9,223 nt of DNA, taken from CAZSPL01 sp964608735. GTDB lineage: Bacteria; JAJVIF01; JAPKYR01; CAZSPL01. The notes beneath the pieces were generated by a model that had not been told where the DNA came from, searched no databases, and was given only the letters and a program-made list of their open reading frames with translations. Below, piece after piece: positions 5,056 to 9,223 of the stretch. Positions within the stretch are counted from its first letter, which is position 1. Each line of letters opens with the position of its first letter. A program made the translations under genes and the position numbers. Location of the stretch: assembly GCA_964608735.1 (NCBI GenBank), contig CAZSPL010000163.1:1-9223 (forward strand), given 5' to 3'.

Positions 5056-5084
5056 TTTACACTTTAAACTTCAGTTGATATCGT
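5056..5084 (+). promoter_or_regulatory. possible promoter of the nitroreductase-hemW group
   Basis: TTTACA (5056-5061), 17 nt, then TATCGT (5079-5084), in the 71-nt gap between the permease and the nitroreductase. The -10 matches the consensus at only four of six positions. No terminator is seen in the gap, so read-through from the ABC genes is also possible. Confidence 0.3.
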
Positions 5085-5118
5085 AATCCCGAAAAATCAA
5101 GACAGGGAGTTGATAAGC

Positions 5119-5919
5119 GTGGGCGAAAAGAATCCCGTGCTCGATGCAATTTTCGCGCGACGCTCGATACGCCGCTACAAGGAGGAGAAGGTCTCCGACG
5201 CTGACCTGCAGGCGATCCTCAAGGCGGCCGTGTCAGCGCCGTCGGCAGCGAATCTGCAGAATTACAGCATCATCGTCGTGAGGGACCCGGCGAAGAATGA
5301 CGTCCTGTTCGAATTATCCGGCGGGCAGAAATATGTCAAATCGTGCGACGTGCTGCTCGTGTTCGTTGTCGATGCATACCGCCACAAGCGATGGTGCGAA
5401 TACTGGGATGCCGATTTCCACCACGATTCATTCTTCACGATACTCTGGGGGATGACCGATGCCATCGCCGCAGCGGAGAACGCGGTCATCGCAGCGCAGG
5501 GGCTCGGGCTCGGGACGGTCTATATCGGCACGGTTCTCGGGCGCATGCAGGAGATGATAGACCTCCTGAAACTGCCCGAATGCACATATCCCGCGGCGAT
5601 GCTGTGCCTCGGCGTACCGAATGAATCGCCCGAAGCGAGGGGGCGGTTCCCGATGAATTGCGTGGTGCATGAGGATGAATACCACGATTACACCGATGAG
5701 CAGTTGGAAGCGGTGTTCGCGGACGCGGAGGAGAATTTCGCGGGGACGGCGAAGGTTACCGACGACGCGAAGAATTTCGCGCAGTATCTTACACGCAAGC
5801 GATTCACGGCGGGGAAGATACTGGGCAGGACGAAATCGGCCATGCGCGCCCTGATAGACCAGGGATTCTGGCATGAAGAACATTTGAACTTCCAGGAGAC
5901 AGTAGATGACAGTCATTGA
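5119..5919 (+). CDS. nitroreductase-family FMN-dependent oxidoreductase
   Basis: A flavoprotein of the NfsA/FRP-like nitroreductase fold, expected to use FMN and NAD(P)H to reduce nitro compounds, quinones or similar acceptors in the cytoplasm; the natural substrate is not predictable. Counting from the GTG, residues 14-18 (RRSIR) form the phosphate-binding start of the FMN site, followed by AVSAPSAANLQNY (about 37-50), the AAENAVIAAQGLGLGTVYIG helix and loop, and LCLGVP, all family hallmarks. The length (266 residues) fits. I chose GTG at 5119 because AGGGAG (5104-5109) lies nine bases before it; an in-frame TTG at 5110 abuts the same site and would be too close. The C-terminus overlaps the next gene by 14 bases, so the two are an operon. 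Confidence 0.88.
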   Translation: MGEKNPVLDAIFARRSIRRYKEEKVSDADLQAILKAAVSAPSAANLQNYSIIVVRDPAKNDVLFELSGGQKYVKSCDVLLVFVVDAYRHKRWCEYWDADFHHDSFFTILWGMTDAIAAAENAVIAAQGLGLGTVYIGTVLGRMQEMIDLLKLPECTYPAAMLCLGVPNESPEARGRFPMNCVVHEDEYHDYTDEQLEAVFADAEENFAGTAKVTDDAKNFAQYLTRKRFTAGKILGRTKSAMRALIDQGFWHEEHLNFQETVDDSH

Positions 5920-6898
5920 GAATGTACCCCGTATGATGTGGGGAATCGATAAGGAAGTGACATTCGTACAGGCCGCCGAATGCTGCCTGCGGCACATCGG
6001 GCTGAAATACGACTATGACGAGCTGCTGTGCGCGTCGGGGATAGCGTTTGCCGTGAAATGGAAGAAGGGGCAACCATGCCCGTCCGCCGGTACGCTTGAA
6101 GACCCGTTGTACATCGCGCGGATGTTCAGGTATATCGGGCGGGACTTCAACGCGGTGCGAAGCGGGATGCCTGAATTCAGGGATGTCATTGAAAGCTCGC
6201 TCGAACGCGGCGTGCCGGTGATAGTGCAGGGCGGATTCAATGTGCCGGAATTCTACGTGCTTGCGGGCTATGATCCCGCCGGGCCGGTTTATTACGGGCG
6301 CACGCCGTTCGACCACTCGAATGATTACTCCGAGACGAACGAACATCCGGCGATGGCGATAGTGATAGGCGACGAGATAGATGAAAAGCCCGAGGGTCTC
6401 GCGCGGCTTTATTACCCGCTGCATTCGGCGATGCTTGCGTACGACCGCGTCCCCGACAGCGAGAGCTGGGAAGGCACGTTCGAGCATTCTTTCGAAGCGT
6501 ATGACGAATGGGTGAAGCATCTCACCATGCAGGAACTATGGCCCTCGGACGATCCGGAAACGCTGAGCCTTCACGTACACGCCAACGAATACGTGTTCGA
6601 TGTGCTCTACACATCGCGCCTCGCCGCGGGGCGGTATCTGCTTCGCACGGCGAATTTCCATAACTTCGGCGACTCCGAGCGGGTGATGTATGCCGCGCGG
6701 CTCTACTACGTCATCGCCAAGGTGATGCATCAGCGCGGGTTCACCGCATTTGGCGCGGGGCACCCGGTGGACGGTTATCCCGCTCAATATTTATCCGACC
6801 CGACGAAGCGCCTTGAATGGGCGCACTTCCTTCGCGACGCGGCCGAGAAAGACCGCCAGGCATACGAACAGCTCAAAGCGGTGGTGAATCCGTCATAG
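5906..6898 (+). CDS. BtrH_N / C39-peptidase-like protein of unknown function
   Basis: 330 residues; the start at 5906 is backed by AGGAGA (5894-5899) and lies inside the end of the nitroreductase gene. The N-terminal half resembles the papain-like fold of BtrH_N/C39-like proteins: QAAECCLRHIGLKYDY with Cys 26/27 where such enzymes keep a nucleophile, a CASGIAFAVKW stretch (42-52), then GVPVIVQGGFNVPEFYVLAGYD (102-123, quoted as motif) with GPVYYG. In true C39 peptidases the last motif carries the catalytic His; here the place is taken by Glu 115 or Phe 116. Related uncharacterised proteins, as I recall, also have Pro-Glu there, so this may be a transferase or binding protein rather than a protease. 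The C-terminal half is helical and unassigned. There is no signal peptide, so it is cytoplasmic. Family assignment is from memory of motifs and is moderate. Confidence 0.6.
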   Translation: MTVIENVPRMMWGIDKEVTFVQAAECCLRHIGLKYDYDELLCASGIAFAVKWKKGQPCPSAGTLEDPLYIARMFRYIGRDFNAVRSGMPEFRDVIESSLERGVPVIVQGGFNVPEFYVLAGYDPAGPVYYGRTPFDHSNDYSETNEHPAMAIVIGDEIDEKPEGLARLYYPLHSAMLAYDRVPDSESWEGTFEHSFEAYDEWVKHLTMQELWPSDDPETLSLHVHANEYVFDVLYTSRLAAGRYLLRTANFHNFGDSERVMYAARLYYVIAKVMHQRGFTAFGAGHPVDGYPAQYLSDPTKRLEWAHFLRDAAEKDRQAYEQLKAVVNPS

Positions 6899-6913
6899 AG
6901 GGCGTCCCTCGAA

Positions 6914-8044
6914 TTGACAGGCCTATACATCCACATACCCTTCTGTAAAAGCAAGTGTCCATACTGCGCTTCGTACTCGCGTCCCCTTGACGATGCCGAT
7001 ACCGCGGCGTTCATCGATGCCGCCCAGGCGGAAATCTTGCGGTTGCTGGAGTCGGATTTTTTCCACCGGTTCGATACCGTCTATATCGGCGGCGGAACAC
7101 CCACTGCCCTGAGCGGTACGGAACTGGAATCGCTGCTCAAATCACTGGGGCCGTTTATCCTCGACGCAGGCGAGGTGACCTGCGAAGCAAATCCCGAGTC
7201 GGCATCGATGGACAAGCTTAGTATACTTGCGGTGCATGGCGTCAACCGGTTGTCGATGGGGATTCAGTCATTCAGCGATGATAACCTGATAATCCTCGGA
7301 CGCCGGCATGATTCGAGCGAGGCGGTGAAGGCGTTCGCTGCCGCTCGTGAAGCGGGATTCGGGAATATTTCGATAGATTTGATGTACGGGCTTCCGGGGC
7401 AGACGCTCGATTCGTGGATGGAAGAACTCGCGGAAGCGGCGGGGATGTCGCCGGAGCATATTTCATTCTATGGACTCACGCTGGAGGAAGGCACGGAATA
7501 TTCCACGCGCTATTCCGGTGAACGGGCGAAAGGACTTCCATCCGAGGATGCCTGCAGGGAGATGTATTACGCGGGAATCGATTTTCTCGCCGCGAACGGC
7601 TACATACAATATGAGATTTCCAACTTCGCGAAGCGCGGTTTTGAATCGAAGCACAACCTGAATTACTGGCGTCATGGGACATATGCCGCCATCGGGCCGT
7701 CGGCGGCTGGATTCGACGGCATCCGCCGATGGAAGAATGCATCGGATATCGGGGCATATATCGAGGCAGTCGCGGCGGGGCGAAGTGCCGTCGGCGAAGA
7801 GGAATTCCTTACGAAGGAGCAGTTGATTTCCGAGGAGTTGATGCTCGGTCTGCGGCTTATGGAGGGGATCAGGCTCGGCGATGCTTCGCGCAGGTACGAT
7901 GTCGATATCGCGGGATTGTATGAAGATGTGATACGTCGGCAGGTGGCTCTCGGGCTGGTGGATTTGACCGATGGCGTGCTGCGGTTATCCCGCGACGGGC
8001 TGTTTGTGTCCGATGCGGTCATGTCGGAGTACATGCTGGTCTGA
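6914..8044 (+). CDS. hemW: radical SAM heme chaperone HemW
   Basis: HemW (formerly annotated as oxygen-independent coproporphyrinogen III oxidase-like, HemN2) binds heme and an iron-sulfur cluster and delivers heme to respiratory proteins. The 376-residue product has the radical SAM CxxxCxxC at Cys 11, 15 and 18 in YIHIPFCKSKCPYC, the SAM-contacting GGGTP at 59-63, CEANPES, GVNRLSMGIQSF, DLMYGLPGQT, the ISNFA and HNLNYW motifs, and a C-terminal HemW domain. The short N-terminus directly before YIHIPFC is typical of HemW and unlike true HemN, which has a long N-terminal extension. Start: TTG at 6914; an AGAGGG site (6897-6902) lies 11 bases upstream and no ATG or GTG fits. The gap from the previous gene is 15 bases, so they are probably co-transcribed. 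Confidence 0.92.
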   Translation: MTGLYIHIPFCKSKCPYCASYSRPLDDADTAAFIDAAQAEILRLLESDFFHRFDTVYIGGGTPTALSGTELESLLKSLGPFILDAGEVTCEANPESASMDKLSILAVHGVNRLSMGIQSFSDDNLIILGRRHDSSEAVKAFAAAREAGFGNISIDLMYGLPGQTLDSWMEELAEAAGMSPEHISFYGLTLEEGTEYSTRYSGERAKGLPSEDACREMYYAGIDFLAANGYIQYEISNFAKRGFESKHNLNYWRHGTYAAIGPSAAGFDGIRRWKNASDIGAYIEAVAAGRSAVGEEEFLTKEQLISEELMLGLRLMEGIRLGDASRRYDVDIAGLYEDVIRRQVALGLVDLTDGVLRLSRDGLFVSDAVMSEYMLV

Positions 8045-8086
8045 ATCTACTATATAATAAGGCCAATCAAGTGCCGAGGGTGTGAC

Positions 8087-9223
8087 GTGGAACAGTCGCT
8101 CGAAAAACAGATGAGGATAATCCGCCGGCGAACGGTGGAGATAATCACCGAAGAAGACCTCGAAAGCAAGATAAAGCGTTCGATTGAGAAGAACAAGCCG
8201 CTTCGCATCAAGCTCGGGCTGGACCCCAACCGCCCGGATATTCACATAGGACACATGGTGGTCATCGACAAGTTGCGCGATTTCCAGGAACTCGGGCACC
8301 AGGTTGTGCTGATAGTGGGCACATTCACCGGTTTCATCGGCGACCCGTCGGACCGCGACTCGACCCGCCCTCAGATAACGCTCGAAGAAGTCATGCAGCA
8401 CGCCGGGACATATTTCGACCAGGTGCAGGCGGTGCTCGATCCGGCGAAGACGCAGATTGTGAGCAACGCAGACTGGCTTATGCCGCTCAATTTCGCGGAG
8501 ATACTCGGCATCGCCACGAAGATTACGGTAGCGCAAATTCTCGAGCGTGATGATTTCCAGACACGCTACCGGGAGGGCAGGCCCATCAGCCTGCAGGAAT
8601 TCCTCTACCCGCTGGCGCAGGCGTATGATTCGGTGGCGGTCGAATCGGATGTCGAACTCGGCGGCACCGACCAGAAATTCAACTGCCTCGTCGGGCGCGA
8701 CCTGCAGCGTTCGTTCGGGCAGGAGCCGCAGTGCGTGATTTCGCTTCCGCTGCTGGTGGGTACCGACGGCGAGAAGAAGATGTCGAAGAGCCTCGATAAT
8801 TACATAGGCATCACCGACGACCCGGACACGATGTACGGGCGTACGATGAGCATCCCCGACGCCGTGCTGATAGATTATTTCACGCTCGCGACGAACAAGC
8901 CGCTCGACTGGATAGCCGACCTGCAGAAGGGCCTGCAGCATGGGCAGGTGCATCCGATGGAGGCGAAGAAGGAACTCGCGCGTACCATCGTGGCGCGGTA
9001 TCACAACGAGGACGCGGCCCTGAAGGCGGAGGAGAATTTTACGCAGGTGTTCTCGCGTCGGGAATTGCCGGACGAGATGCCGGAATATGCGATTACCGAT
9101 GATTTGCGCGAGGCGGATGGTAAGGTCAATGTCGTGAAATTGATTACCGCCGCGGGGATGGCGGTATCTAATTCAGAAGCCAAGCGACTGATAAAACAAG
9201 GGGGAGTTACATTGGATGGGGAG
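8087..9223 (+). CDS. tyrS: tyrosyl-tRNA synthetase (3' end outside window)
   Basis: Class I synthetase that activates tyrosine and charges tRNA-Tyr. The frame starts at GTG 8087, with GAGGG at 8076-8080 as ribosome site, and stays open to the last base, giving 379 codons. Visible motifs are LGLDPNRPDIHIGH with the HIGH signature at residues 53-56, GDPSDRDSTRP, the tyrosine-type VELGGTDQKFNCLVGRDLQ (distinguishing it from TrpRS) and KMSKS at 231-235. The arrangement fits the TyrZ-like bacterial subgroup rather than classical E. coli TyrRS. The start of the S4 RNA-binding domain (VNVVKLI, then SEAKRLIKQGGV) is present and the rest is cut off. The gene follows hemW by 42 bases. A TATAAT at 8053-8058 could be a -10 but lacks a -35 partner. 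No T-box leader is present. Confidence 0.93.
   Translation, partial: MEQSLEKQMRIIRRRTVEIITEEDLESKIKRSIEKNKPLRIKLGLDPNRPDIHIGHMVVIDKLRDFQELGHQVVLIVGTFTGFIGDPSDRDSTRPQITLEEVMQHAGTYFDQVQAVLDPAKTQIVSNADWLMPLNFAEILGIATKITVAQILERDDFQTRYREGRPISLQEFLYPLAQAYDSVAVESDVELGGTDQKFNCLVGRDLQRSFGQEPQCVISLPLLVGTDGEKKMSKSLDNYIGITDDPDTMYGRTMSIPDAVLIDYFTLATNKPLDWIADLQKGLQHGQVHPMEAKKELARTIVARYHNEDAALKAEENFTQVFSRRELPDEMPEYAITDDLREADGKVNVVKLITAAGMAVSNSEAKRLIKQGGVTLDGE

Noticed and set aside
8045..8086. T-box or other leader RNA before the tyrosyl-tRNA synthetase
   Set aside because: The gap to hemW is only 42 bases, too short for a T-box, and holds no hairpin.

Overview
The window looks like ordinary chromosomal DNA from a moderately GC-rich bacterium that probably has an outer membrane. 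It carries a lipoprotein signal peptide, a c-di-GMP riboswitch, GTG and TTG starts, and sigma70-type promoters with TTGACA -35 boxes. The phylum cannot be fixed from this sequence. There is no sign of phage, IS element, CRISPR array, rRNA or tRNA.

Left part (1-2060), all on the minus strand. dnaJ (143-1276) has its own promoter (1345-1373). It is followed after 12 nt by a 36-residue signal-peptide-like ORF (20-130). Upstream of dnaJ is a compact unit that a plain ORF search misses: an extended -10 promoter (about 1957-1967), a recognisable class I cyclic-di-GMP (GEMM-I) riboswitch aptamer (1859-1937), an intrinsic terminator as expression platform (1798-1835), two genes for single-pass membrane proteins of 31 and 36 residues (1644-1739 and 1484-1594), a possible 17-codon ORF, and a closing intrinsic terminator (1410-1442). 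The two tiny proteins share a Val-Asn-Arg-(Leu/Met)-His motif just after the membrane segment. This is the most novel part of the window: a second-messenger riboswitch whose apparent targets are two paralogue-like membrane microproteins.

Middle part (2190-3051), plus strand. A strong promoter (2192-2220) drives a GTG-started lipoprotein gene (2293-3000) with a bacterial Ig-like and an FN3-like domain. Between promoter and gene lies an intrinsic terminator that overlaps an alternative hairpin, so the leader looks like an attenuator. A clean terminator ends the unit.

Right part (3126-9223), plus strand. An ABC ATPase and its ABC-2 type permease overlap by one base (3126-5047). Then follow a nitroreductase, a BtrH_N/C39-like protein of unknown function and HemW (5119-8044), tightly packed and probably one transcript, and finally a tyrosyl-tRNA synthetase gene that runs off the window end within its S4 domain. 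Chaperone, heme chaperone and TyrRS genes are housekeeping; the lipoprotein, exporter and C39-like protein are accessory.
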